From CAYZJV01 sp964473245 (GTDB lineage: Bacteria; Spirochaetota; Spirochaetia; Sphaerochaetales; Sphaerochaetaceae): 52,974 nt of DNA. Made by a program: the position numbers and the translations under genes. The stretch is taken from NCBI GenBank assembly GCA_964473245.1, contig CAYYOL010000012.1:1-52974 (forward strand), in the 5' to 3' direction. Of this stretch, positions 1 to 8,157 are shown piece after piece; the stretch's first letter is position 1; every line of letters begins with the position of its first letter. The notes beneath the pieces were generated by a model. The model did not search any database. It had not been told where the DNA came from and saw only the letters and a list, made by a program, of their open reading frames with translations.

Positions 1-734
1 AGACACTCTCAGGCAACCGCTATGAGCAGATTACCAACCATGGGATCCTACTGGACTTCAACCAGGTGTCGAACAACGCGGATATCACACTGAAGGCTCT
101 CGGCGATGCGCTACCCTACTTCACCAATGGTCTGCACGTGCGAGAGGGTACGACTGTGCGACTGGAGGCCGGTACGGTACTGAAGGTGGGACAGAACAAG
201 GCTATCCTCGTAGATGGCAAACTCATCTCCTCGGGAGTGTCCGGCAAGCCGGTGTTCATCACCAGCATATTCGACGACATTGCCGGTGACACCAATGGCG
301 ATGGTTCAGCGACCAAGGGAGAGCCGGGACAGTGGCAGACACTCGTGGCACAGAACAAGGGTACTGTCGAATTGACCGGTACCCGGGTAAGCTATGCAGG
401 TAAGGAACTGGTCATTTCCGGGGGCTGGAGAACCACAGCACTCGCTGCCACAAGAGATAGCTCGGTAGCCCTGAGAAACAGTGAGATCGTGGCCAGTGCA
501 GGAAACGCAGTCCATGCGTTCCAGAACGCTAGAGTTGTCCTGAATAACGTCGCCCTTGAACGTATTGAGAAGATGGGTGTCCAACTTGCCGATAATGCAA
601 CGGCTGATGCCCGGCAGACCTGGTGGGGAGCAACTTCAGGCCCCACACATGCAAGCAACCCAAATGGTTCTGGACTTGAGATCAGCGACGGTGTGAACTA
701 TGCCCCACATCTGACAAGAAAACCTTCGCTGTAG
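1..734 (+). CDS. secreted right-handed beta-helix protein, 3' end only
   Basis: The reading frame is open from the window edge (codons from position 3), so this is the last ~244 residues of a longer protein. A GTG at 66 is only an internal codon. The visible part is rich in short beta-strand repeats with Asn, Gly, Val and Thr. It has the pattern 'VxLxNxxIxxx' around residues 150-180 of the fragment and ends in a WWGATSGPT motif, which is common at the end of repeats in secreted pectate-lyase-like or adhesin-like beta-helix proteins. A DxNGDG stretch could bind calcium. The product is probably exported or surface-bound; substrate unknown. It is followed at once by a strong hairpin terminator, so it is the last gene of its unit. 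Confidence 0.75.
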   Translation, partial: TLSGNRYEQITNHGILLDFNQVSNNADITLKALGDALPYFTNGLHVREGTTVRLEAGTVLKVGQNKAILVDGKLISSGVSGKPVFITSIFDDIAGDTNGDGSATKGEPGQWQTLVAQNKGTVELTGTRVSYAGKELVISGGWRTTALAATRDSSVALRNSEIVASAGNAVHAFQNARVVLNNVALERIEKMGVQLADNATADARQTWWGATSGPTHASNPNGSGLEISDGVNYAPHLTRKPSL

Positions 735-752
735 AGAAGACTGGAGATTTCC

Positions 753-785
753 AGGGTTGCCACAGAAAAGTGGCAACCCTTTCTG
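753..785 (+). terminator. intrinsic terminator between convergent genes
   Basis: A perfect 11-bp stem (753-763 with 770-780, loop AGAAAA) ends the beta-helix gene and is followed by TTTCTGT. It also lies just beyond the stop of the convergent MFS gene. On that strand the T-run is poor, so it is mainly a plus-strand terminator. Confidence 0.8.
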
Positions 786-787
786 TG

Positions 788-2041
788 TCAGGAGGATACA
801 GGTGCCGAACAGCGTATGGTTCTTGCACTGTACAGACCGAGCGACATATAGAGTGCACTTACGATAAATACCACCGAATACCCTACAATGCCTATGAGAG
901 CACCTGCTGCTAGGGGGTAGATCACCTGCATGATCGATCCCGCTCCGGAAAGGCCTGTGTAGACAGCGCGGTTCTCATTGGTCGAGATCTCCAGCAATAT
1001 GCCAGAAGAGAGAATCTGATTCAGTGTATGGCTCGTCCCACTGAAGAGGAACACAAGCGCATACCACAGAGGATGGGCAGGAACCAGAAGAGCAATAAGC
1101 GGAGTCCCAAGACTGACAAGCACAAAGACATAGATCAGTGAACGATACCGTTGATCGGTGGAGAACAGATTGAGCAGGATGTTCGTACCCAGACTTCCTG
1201 CCATCTGTACAAGGAGAAAGGTTCCTATCAAATTCCCGTCCACGGGAAACTGTGTCCGTCCGAAGAGAATGAGAAACGGGAGAAGAGAGGCTACAATACC
1301 GGTGGTGTTTATGAGAAAGAGATACTTTCTGAAATCCCCATCGTACTTGAGCACCGACCAGAACATGGACCACTTCTCTCGTAGATTCTGTCTTTTAGGA
1401 GCCTGCGAGACTGGCTCCACAATCATCCAGAACCCTATGGTTCCAAGCAGGAGCAGTGTTCCGGCCAACAGGTAGAGAAGACTGTAGTTGTCGGGATATG
1501 CAACATTGCCGAGTATCACCTTCACCAGCAATGCTGAAAGAATCACCCCTATACTGGATATGAGTTGCTTCACCACCAGAAGCCGTTTCCGCTTCTCCGG
1601 GACAATGACTTTGCCCATGATATCGGTATAGGCAATGTTCGCGTATGCACCACTAAAAGAGAACACCGTCATGACGGAGATAATTGCCCAGATCTTCCAA
1701 GTGGACGCTCCGGCCAATGTCCGAATAAACAGACCGAGCAGCAGCAATGACGCAACACGAATATAAATGCCGACCAGCAGAGCACCCCGTTTTCTCTCCA
1801 GTGGCACAATCATGCCCGCGAATACCAGTTGCATGAATTTAGTTCCACCGACCATGATACCGCTGAGCAAACCCAAGTGAACAGCGGTACCACCGGCCTC
1901 TGCAAGGAGGTTCGGCACGACTGTGTTCACATCGATAAAATTGAGTGTAAGAGCAAGAAACAGTGCATGGATCAGAAATCCAGTAAAGTTCCGCTTCTGA
2001 GCACGCTCGGTCGCATGCTGTGCATCTTGTACTGTATTCAC
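788..2041 (-). CDS. MFS family transporter
   Basis: A 417-residue hydrophobic protein with about twelve predicted membrane segments in two halves, split by a charged loop near residues 215-235 (EPVSQAPKRQNLREKW). That is the usual size and layout of a major facilitator. A basic loop after the second helix (PLERKRGALL) resembles the family's loop 2-3 motif, though the classic GxLaDrxGrk is not intact. The start is GTG at 2041, chosen because GGAGG lies 5 bases upstream. It is divergent from the cyclic-di-GMP gene and shares that 185-bp spacer. The substrate cannot be told from sequence. Confidence 0.8.
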   Translation of the reverse strand: MNTVQDAQHATERAQKRNFTGFLIHALFLALTLNFIDVNTVVPNLLAEAGGTAVHLGLLSGIMVGGTKFMQLVFAGMIVPLERKRGALLVGIYIRVASLLLLGLFIRTLAGASTWKIWAIISVMTVFSFSGAYANIAYTDIMGKVIVPEKRKRLLVVKQLISSIGVILSALLVKVILGNVAYPDNYSLLYLLAGTLLLLGTIGFWMIVEPVSQAPKRQNLREKWSMFWSVLKYDGDFRKYLFLINTTGIVASLLPFLILFGRTQFPVDGNLIGTFLLVQMAGSLGTNILLNLFSTDQRYRSLIYVFVLVSLGTPLIALLVPAHPLWYALVFLFSGTSHTLNQILSSGILLEISTNENRAVYTGLSGAGSIMQVIYPLAAGALIGIVGYSVVFIVSALYMSLGLYSARTIRCSAPVSS

Positions 2042-2097
2042 ACCCGCCTCCGGATATCAAACTACCAATTCATTTCCCGATAGGCAACATCAGCGAC

Positions 2098-2126
2098 TTG
2101 CAATTTTCGTCTCGCTACCGTATAAA
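2098..2126 (+). promoter_or_regulatory. sigma70-type promoter for the GGDEF/HD-GYP gene
   Basis: TTGCAA (2098-2103), 17-bp spacer, TATAAA (2121-2126). Transcription would begin near 2133, giving a leader of about 95 bases. Confidence 0.5.
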
Positions 2127-2226
2127 AGCAGTAGCGCGGTATATCTAGCTGCGCTGTCCAGTCACGTTCCAAGATACTAGTATTGAGTTCCTGTACGAAA
2201 TCCAGATGATTGACGAGGGTGTAGTC

Positions 2227-4845
2227 GTGAACGTACCGCAGATTAGCAACACTTCTGTTGTAAAGAAACTCTTGCTCTCTTTTGTCGTGTTCTCCCTTTT
2301 GATCCTTGCGGTATTGGGAATGGAACTCTACAATTTTTCGAAGACATTGGAAGCGGTACGCTGGAGCAATCACTCCTTCGAGGTGATCCAACATACAGAA
2401 TCACTTCGCAGCAATGTGACTAGAATTCTCCTCCTTGCTCAGGACTACAGTGTGAACCCAGACCCAGCACTGATCAGTGAAGCAGAGCAAGAGTTAGACC
2501 AATTTCACCAGCATATCATTGCACTCGAAGAGCTCACTGCCGACCAAGTAGAACAAAGAAAAAGAGCTGTACTGATCAAAGCAGAATTCTCAGAATGGAT
2601 CGAAACGAGCATCGCTCCGCTCTGGGAGGGTACGGTCGACACCCACTCGGAAATGTATGTGACACACAATGTGGAACTCATGGGGGACATTGAACAAGCG
2701 TTGTTCGATTTCACCGAGCTGGAACACTCGCTTCTGCTTGAGCGACAACAGATCCTCATCCACTCCATCCGAGTTTCGATCGTGGTACTGATCACCGGTT
2801 CGTTCATCCTTATGGTATTGTTCGCTTTCATGACCTATGGCGGTATCAAGAACACGCAAAAGGAGGCTCGTGCAAGAGAAGAGGCTGAGCAGACGATTCG
2901 CGATGCACATGAGTCACTCTCAGGAGTCATAGAGGCGACCAATGTCGGGACATGGATCTGGGACCTGAGAACCGGGATCTCCGAGTACAATGACCGCTGG
3001 GTGGAGATTGTAGGCTATACGAGAGAGGAGCTGGGACAAATGCCGCATGACCTATGGCGGTCGTTCATTCACCCCGATGATAGCGCCGAAGTGGACAGAA
3101 GAATCCAAGCCACGATGGATAGGGAACTGGAGTATTACGAAGCAGAGTTTCGCATGCGGCATAAGGATGGTCACTGGGTCTGGATCATGGACCGAGGGAA
3201 GATCATCTCCTGGTCTCCTGAAGGGGCTCCCCTGATCATGAGTGGCACACACACCGACATATCTCCATTGAAGGAGGTGGAGCACTCGCTGAGAACTAGC
3301 GAAGAGAGTTACAAGCGACTGGTGCAGCAGATGAATCAGGGATTGGTGGTGTTCTCGGTCATTCCGAAAACAGACAGAGGAGAGTACAGCTTCGTGGTGG
3401 AGAGCATGAACGATCGATTCGCGCAGATCATGCGACTGCCAAAGTCCAGAATCTTGGGACAGCCGATTCGTGAGATCGTATCGATCGAGGTAGATACTTT
3501 GGTACACCGCCTCAGTACGGTCGCCACCACACAGGAGCCGCAGGAATTCGAATTGGCNNNNNNNNNNNNNNNNNNNNNNNNNNNNNNNNNNNNNNNNNNN
3601 NNNNNNNNNNNNNNNNNNNNNNNNNNNNNNNNNNNNNNNNNNNNNNNNNNNNNNNNNCACTCAGTAGAAGCTTCTCAGACAGCCCTGCTGTTCAGAAAAG
3701 ATGGAAATCTCATTGCAGTGGAAGCGATTGCCTCACCCATTTTCAACTCTATGGGAATGGCCGATGGTGTCGTGGTCGTCTTCCGAGACAGCTCGGAGAA
3801 ACGGAAGAGGCAGCAACTCATGGAGAAGTTAGGGTACCGCGACGCACTTACAGGTTTACGCAACCGACGAGCCTTCGATGAAGAGATGAAGCGATTGGAT
3901 CGAGAGCGCTACCTTCCACTCGTGCTTGTCATTGCCGATGTGAACAATCTCAAGCTCACGAACGATGCATTCGGACACGATGCAGGAGATGCTCTTTTGA
4001 AGCAAGTTTCCGAGATACTCGTCGACTCGTGCAGAGAACATGATATCGTGGCGAGAATCGGTGGAGATGAGTTCGTTCTGCTCCTTCCGAAGACAGATGC
4101 ACCCTATGTAGAGAAAATCATAGAACGTATGACTGAACGACTCTCACAACGTACCATGAACGAAATACCGGTCACCGTCTCCATCGGGTATGCAACGAAA
4201 CAGCACGAAGATGAGAATATCAGTGAAACGTTCCGCGAAGCCGAGAACACCATGTATCGGAGAAAGATCTCTGAACGTCCACAGTACAGGAAGAAGATTG
4301 TGGATCGCCTGTTGCAATCACTGTTCGCACAACATCCGGAGGAGTTGAGACATGCCGAGCTCGTCGCCACATATGCATATGAACTTGCCCTGAGGAGCGG
4401 ATTGTCTGAGCAGGAGGCAGAGGAGACGCGAGAAGCTGGGATGTATCACGATATCGGGAAGATCGCACTGAAGCGTGAATTGTTGCTCGAAGAGGGTGTA
4501 CCAGATGAATTTGAAGGAGTCAAAGTGCTCAGACACCCCGAAGTAGGGTTCAACATTCTCAGTGCTGCCGTTCAATACGCGGTCATCGGCGAGCATGTGT
4601 TGGCTCATCATGAACGCTGGGATGGTGCGGGGTACCCAAGTGGTCTGAAGGGTGAGAGCATACCGCTTCAAGGCAGGATATTGGCATTGGCAGACTATTA
4701 TGCCATCATGACCACAGAGAGCCCTGCCGGACTCGGCATGGATCCTGAGCGTGCGATTGCGATCCTGCAGAGAGAGGCAGGTTCGCGACTCGATCCGACA
4801 CTCACCAAACTGTTTATTCACGAAGTACTCAATATGCAAGTATAG
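2227..4845 (+). CDS. membrane PAS-GGDEF-HD-GYP cyclic-di-GMP protein (interrupted by N gap)
   Basis: The N-terminus has one transmembrane helix, a ~150-residue outer sensor region and a second helix (around residues 185-210). A PAS domain with a PAC tail follows (HPDD...RMRHKDG), then part of a second PAS up to the gap and the tail of a further PAS after it. The GGDEF domain is intact (DALTGLRNRR, RIGGDEF) and has an RxxD inhibitory site (REHD) five residues before GGDEF. The C-terminal domain is HD-GYP-like (YHDIGK, HHERWDGAGYP). The usual DxxDALxxxRPY segment reads DYYAIMTTESPAG, so phosphodiesterase activity is doubtful. I chose GTG 2227 because GAGGG lies 7 bases upstream; ATG 2206 is in frame but lacks a ribosome site. 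The stop is 10 bases before the ABC importer lipoprotein, suggesting co-expression. Confidence 0.88.
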   Translation: MNVPQISNTSVVKKLLLSFVVFSLLILAVLGMELYNFSKTLEAVRWSNHSFEVIQHTESLRSNVTRILLLAQDYSVNPDPALISEAEQELDQFHQHIIALEELTADQVEQRKRAVLIKAEFSEWIETSIAPLWEGTVDTHSEMYVTHNVELMGDIEQALFDFTELEHSLLLERQQILIHSIRVSIVVLITGSFILMVLFAFMTYGGIKNTQKEARAREEAEQTIRDAHESLSGVIEATNVGTWIWDLRTGISEYNDRWVEIVGYTREELGQMPHDLWRSFIHPDDSAEVDRRIQATMDRELEYYEAEFRMRHKDGHWVWIMDRGKIISWSPEGAPLIMSGTHTDISPLKEVEHSLRTSEESYKRLVQQMNQGLVVFSVIPKTDRGEYSFVVESMNDRFAQIMRLPKSRILGQPIREIVSIEVDTLVHRLSTVATTQEPQEFELXXXXXXXXXXXXXXXXXXXXXXXXXXXXXXXXXXHSVEASQTALLFRKDGNLIAVEAIASPIFNSMGMADGVVVVFRDSSEKRKRQQLMEKLGYRDALTGLRNRRAFDEEMKRLDRERYLPLVLVIADVNNLKLTNDAFGHDAGDALLKQVSEILVDSCREHDIVARIGGDEFVLLLPKTDAPYVEKIIERMTERLSQRTMNEIPVTVSIGYATKQHEDENISETFREAENTMYRRKISERPQYRKKIVDRLLQSLFAQHPEELRHAELVATYAYELALRSGLSEQEAEETREAGMYHDIGKIALKRELLLEEGVPDEFEGVKVLRHPEVGFNILSAAVQYAVIGEHVLAHHERWDGAGYPSGLKGESIPLQGRILALADYYAIMTTESPAGLGMDPERAIAILQREAGSRLDPTLTKLFIHEVLNMQV
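3558..3657. other. assembly gap (100 N)
   Basis: Exactly 100 N inside the PAS region, a standard scaffold placeholder. The reading frame matches on both sides, but the true length is unknown. Confidence 0.98.
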
Positions 4846-4855
4846 GAGCGTACCG

Positions 4856-5776
4856 ATGCGTGTTAGATACCGATTTCTCGTTGTGTTTGGAATCATTTTG
4901 ATCCTGGCTACTGGATGCTCACGAGCAGTGCAGGAGGAACAATCTCCACACCAGCTTGTTGTCGGTATGATGAGTGCAGTCGATGCCGCTCCGTTCTATC
5001 ATGCTCTGCATACCGGTCTGTTCGAGGAAGCCGGGGTCGATGTCGAACTTGTCATGTTCACCAATGGACAACACCGACAGACTGCATTGCAAACAGGACA
5101 GGTCGATGGAGCCATGACCGATCTCGTTGCCCTCATTACCCAATCGACTGGCGACTTCGCCCTCCGAGGCACATTGTCCACAGATGGGCTGTTTCCACTG
5201 CTCTCCACCGAAACGGTACCCGATTCGGGTGCCGTATCAGCGGGGACCATGGAGATCAGCGTAACGAACTACCTGCTGGATCAGTATTTCACCAGTGAAC
5301 ACCAGCTCAGAAAAGTGTTTATCCAGGAGATACCTGCCAGACTTGAGGCGGTTGCTTCAGGTCAGCTGGATGTGGGAATCTTTCCCGAACCGTTCGCTTC
5401 GATCGGTGTGATGCGTGATTTGGTCCGGACGCAGTTCACCGATGTACCGAAAGAGAGCCTGAACATCGTTGCATTCACCGAGTCGTCTATCTCACAGAAT
5501 ACGGAAGCCATTACCCGTTTTCACCGTGCATACGCAAAGGCAGTAGCAGCCCTGCAACAAGATCCAGAATCTGCAAAGGATGCATTGATCGACTCTATCC
5601 CGAATCTCCCTCAGGGTGCTCGAGAAACAATGGAACTTCCCATCTATCACGATCCTAGGTTGCCTAGTGATTCGTTTACCCAGGAGATCATCACCTGGAC
5701 CGAACAGGTCACCGGAAGAGCATATCCGATCACGCCAGATGACTTGTACGATCCACGATTTGTCAGAGGCTTGTAA
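4856..5776 (+). CDS. NMT1/THI5-like ABC transporter substrate-binding lipoprotein
   Basis: A 306-residue solute-binding protein. Residues 1-20 form a lipoprotein signal ending in LATGC, a relaxed spirochaete-style lipobox. The body (VGMMSAVDAAPFYHALHTGLFEEAGVDVEL, then a GQVDGAMTD segment) is typical of the NMT1/THI5 family, which binds pyrimidine precursors of thiamine, riboflavin, or sulfonates. Start ATG 4856 has GGAG about 9 bases upstream; the longer frame to 4751 lies inside the previous gene. Its stop shares one base with the ATPase start, so the three importer genes form an operon. No thiamine or FMN riboswitch is visible, because there is no room upstream. The substrate remains open. 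Confidence 0.85.
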   Translation: MRVRYRFLVVFGIILILATGCSRAVQEEQSPHQLVVGMMSAVDAAPFYHALHTGLFEEAGVDVELVMFTNGQHRQTALQTGQVDGAMTDLVALITQSTGDFALRGTLSTDGLFPLLSTETVPDSGAVSAGTMEISVTNYLLDQYFTSEHQLRKVFIQEIPARLEAVASGQLDVGIFPEPFASIGVMRDLVRTQFTDVPKESLNIVAFTESSISQNTEAITRFHRAYAKAVAALQQDPESAKDALIDSIPNLPQGARETMELPIYHDPRLPSDSFTQEIITWTEQVTGRAYPITPDDLYDPRFVRGL

Positions 5777-6480
5777 TGCTTGCCATCAGCAATGCCGGGG
5801 TCGACTATGCAGGCCACATAGCTTTCGAACACTTCACCCTGTCCGTTGAACAGGGCTCTACAGTAAGTGTACTCGGAAAGAGTGGTTGCGGGAAAACGAG
5901 CCTGCTGTATGCGATTGCAGGGCTGACACCACTTGCTGAGGGAGCCATTCAGATCGAAGGAGGGCGGGATTCCTGTGGGATCATGTTCCAAGAGGATCGG
6001 CTACTCCCTTGGAAACGGGTGATAGACAATGTCCTGTTAGGCTTACCCCAGTCGTACCGAACCTCTGCAGAGGAGTTGCTGGAGCTGATGGGACTGCAAT
6101 CGGTTCATCGTAAATACCCGCATCAGTTGAGTGGCGGTATGCGCCAACGAGTTGCACTCGCGCGAGCTTTGGTGAGAAAACCACGACTTCTGTTGCTCGA
6201 TGAGCCGCTTGCATCTCTTGATGAACAACAGCGAGAGCAACTGCAGGATGAGATAAAACGGTATGTCGCTGCCCACGGGATCACAGTCCTGCTGGTGACA
6301 CATAGCATCCGAGAAGCGGTCTATATGGGATCGCGGATCATCGTGATGACTCCGAAAGGGATATCGTTCTCCCTGTACAATGATAACTATCTGGACGAGG
6401 ACCTACGAAGTAAGGATGCACTATTTCAGATGGAGCGCGTACTCCGTCAACACGTGCGAGGTGTACCATGCGCTATCTGA
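5776..6480 (+). CDS. ABC transporter ATP-binding protein (SsuB/TauB/ThiZ type)
   Basis: A 234-residue ATPase with Walker A GKSGCGKTS, Q-loop MFQEDRLLPW, signature LSGGMRQRVALARAL, Walker B LLLLDEPL and H-loop VTHS. The EDRLLPW form of the Q-loop is characteristic of the nitrate/sulfonate/taurine/thiamine-precursor group of importers, in line with its neighbours. It starts one base inside the lipoprotein stop codon and overlaps the permease by 13 bases, so translation is coupled. Confidence 0.93.
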   Translation: MLAISNAGVDYAGHIAFEHFTLSVEQGSTVSVLGKSGCGKTSLLYAIAGLTPLAEGAIQIEGGRDSCGIMFQEDRLLPWKRVIDNVLLGLPQSYRTSAEELLELMGLQSVHRKYPHQLSGGMRQRVALARALVRKPRLLLLDEPLASLDEQQREQLQDEIKRYVAAHGITVLLVTHSIREAVYMGSRIIVMTPKGISFSLYNDNYLDEDLRSKDALFQMERVLRQHVRGVPCAI

Positions 6481-7199
6481 AAGGGTCTCTGTTCGTACTG
6501 CTGTTCTGGTACCTCTCCGCATATCTCGTAGCATCTCCGATCATCCCCTTCCCCCATGCTGTTTTCGACTATCTCATCTCGTTCGATACCACCGGAGGTC
6601 TGCATGTCGACCTGGTATACTCGCTGTATCGGATAGTGGTAGGGTTGGGAATAGCTCTTAGTATTGCTACTCCTGTCGGCATGCTTATCGGAAGGAGCCG
6701 TGCACTCGATTCTGTGATCTCTCCGGCACTCTATCTCCTCTACCCGCTCCCGAAAATCGCATTTCTCCCTGTTTTCATGGTACTCTTCGGCATAGGAGAT
6801 CTCTCGAAGATCGTACTCATAGCCGTGATAGTGTTCTTTCCTGCGGTGGTGTCCATTCGAGATGGGGTGCGAGGGATTCCGCATCAATACTTGGAACTGG
6901 CCCGTGCCTACCGCCTGAGTCCACGTCAGATGATCGGTGACATCATATGGCCTGCTGTGCTTCCGAGAATCTTCTCCTCTGTGCGGATCACTCTCGGCAT
7001 CTCTCTCTCGGTACTGTTCATAAGCGAGAGCTATGCCGCCAGTCACGGCCTCGGCTATGCAATCATGAACAGCTGGGTCATGGCCGATTATGTTGCAATG
7101 TATGGCGGTATCGTGGTACTCAGCATGCTGGGACTTAGCCTCTATGCTATCACCGATTCACTGGAACATCTGCTAGTTCATCACGGCAAAACTGCATGA
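6468..7199 (+). CDS. ABC transporter permease (binding-protein-dependent, ThiX/SsuC type)
   Basis: A 243-residue inner-membrane protein with about six helices. The cytoplasmic EAA loop that docks on the ATPase is clear (ELARAYRLSPRQMIGDIIWPAVLP, about residues 142-165). Length and motif match homodimeric permeases of the SsuC/TauC/ThiX group. Start ATG 6468 overlaps the ATPase gene by 13 bases. It is the last gene of the cyclase-importer unit; no clear terminator follows. Confidence 0.92.
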   Translation: MRYLKGSLFVLLFWYLSAYLVASPIIPFPHAVFDYLISFDTTGGLHVDLVYSLYRIVVGLGIALSIATPVGMLIGRSRALDSVISPALYLLYPLPKIAFLPVFMVLFGIGDLSKIVLIAVIVFFPAVVSIRDGVRGIPHQYLELARAYRLSPRQMIGDIIWPAVLPRIFSSVRITLGISLSVLFISESYAASHGLGYAIMNSWVMADYVAMYGGIVVLSMLGLSLYAITDSLEHLLVHHGKTA

Positions 7200-7224
7200 G
7201 ATTTTCCACAAGCTACAAAAACCA

Positions 7225-7253
7225 TTGCCTCAGTATCGCATGAGCAGTACTAT
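7225..7253 (+). promoter_or_regulatory. promoter next to the cyclic-nucleotide-fold gene start
   Basis: TTGCCT (7225-7230), 17-bp spacer, TACTAT (7248-7253). The -10 box ends only 5 bases before ATG 7259, so the transcript would start at or next to the start codon (see leaderless finding). Confidence 0.45.
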
Positions 7254-7258
7254 AGGGT

Positions 7259-7771
7259 ATGGATAGATGTACAGTGAGCAATGCATTTCTTTGCAGACAC
7301 AGTATGTTCGGGGGGCTAGCAGATGGCCAACTCGAGACGATACGTCCGTATCTCAAGGAAGATTCGTATGAGAAGGGGACAGTCATCCTTCATCAGGGAG
7401 AGCCCAACAACACCGTCTACTTCATAGTCTCGGGAGATGTTGCCATTCAGAAGCATCCAGACGATTCAGAGAACGGAGAACGTGATATCACGACGTTGCA
7501 CGAGGGAGATTCGTTCGGGGAGATGGAACTCATCGATATTCAGCCATGTGCAGCCTCGGCTGTATGCTTGACCGATGTCCAGGTGATCAGCCTCTCCAAC
7601 AGAGATCTCTACCAGCTCTCGAAGACGCATCTGAGCATCTATACCATGATCATCATGAACTTGGCACGAGACATCAGCAGGAGACTCAGAAAGACCGACA
7701 ATCTCCTAGCTTTGGTCACTAAAAACGGAAAGAGAATAACAACGAAGGGGGAAAATCATGGCACATCATGA
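7259..7771 (+). CDS. cyclic-nucleotide-binding-fold (CRP/cNMP domain) protein without DNA-binding domain
   Basis: A 170-residue protein that is almost entirely one cNMP-binding beta-roll (FGGLADGQLETIRPYL ... GTVILHQGEPNNTVYFIVSGDVAIQ ... GDSFGEMELIDIQP). A C-terminal helix (LARDISRRLRKTDNLLALV) may mediate dimerisation; no helix-turn-helix follows. In the phosphate-binding cassette the conserved Arg, nine residues after the Glu of FGE, is Cys97. cAMP or cGMP binding in the normal way is therefore doubtful. It overlaps the next gene by 14 bases, so the two are co-expressed. No convincing ribosome site precedes ATG 7259 beyond a weak AGGG directly adjacent. Confidence 0.85.
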   Translation: MDRCTVSNAFLCRHSMFGGLADGQLETIRPYLKEDSYEKGTVILHQGEPNNTVYFIVSGDVAIQKHPDDSENGERDITTLHEGDSFGEMELIDIQPCAASAVCLTDVQVISLSNRDLYQLSKTHLSIYTMIIMNLARDISRRLRKTDNLLALVTKNGKRITTKGENHGTS

Positions 7772-8138
7772 CAATGAAATTCTGCGCAAGGAATGGAATA
7801 AGAAAGAGGGACCGATAGTATTCTCAACAGTCGATAGTTCAGGACACCCGAATAGTGTATATGTAATGATTGCAGAGATAAGCAAAGATGGGAAAATCGT
7901 CCTTGCAGACAACCACTTCAAGAAGACGAAGATCAATATTCTGAAAGGGAGCAAGGCTTCTGTGCTTTTCATGACTCGTGACGGCAAACCCATCCAAGTG
8001 AAGGGTACCGTCGCATACGATGAGAGTGGAGAGTATTTCCAGTTCATGAAATCCTGGAATCCAGGACAACATCCAGGAAATGCTGCAGTCGTGATCTCGG
8101 TCGAACAGATCTATTCTGGAAGCGATCAACTCCTGTAA
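7758..8138 (+). CDS. pyridoxamine 5'-phosphate oxidase-like FMN-binding-fold protein
   Basis: A 126-residue split-barrel protein of the PNPOx-like group (EGPIVFSTVDSSGHPNSVYVMIAEISKDGKIVLADNHFKKTKINI). Such proteins bind FMN or related flavins and often reduce or protect against small oxidants; the actual substrate is not predictable. GGGGGAAA lies just upstream of ATG 7758, which sits inside the previous gene (14-base overlap). The pairing of a cNMP-fold protein with a small flavin-fold protein suggests a redox-linked sensing pair, but that is inference. Confidence 0.82.
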   Translation: MAHHDNEILRKEWNKKEGPIVFSTVDSSGHPNSVYVMIAEISKDGKIVLADNHFKKTKINILKGSKASVLFMTRDGKPIQVKGTVAYDESGEYFQFMKSWNPGQHPGNAAVVISVEQIYSGSDQLL

Positions 8139-8157
8139 CCCGGAAGGCGAGCGACGC

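Noticed and set aside
2062..2394. 110-residue minus-strand frame over the start of the PAS-GGDEF gene
   Set aside because: It overlaps the membrane anchor of a clear gene, has no family likeness and no ribosome site.
3052..3660. 202-residue minus-strand frame ending in the N gap
   Set aside because: It is a mirror frame of the PAS-GGDEF gene, extended artificially by unknown bases.
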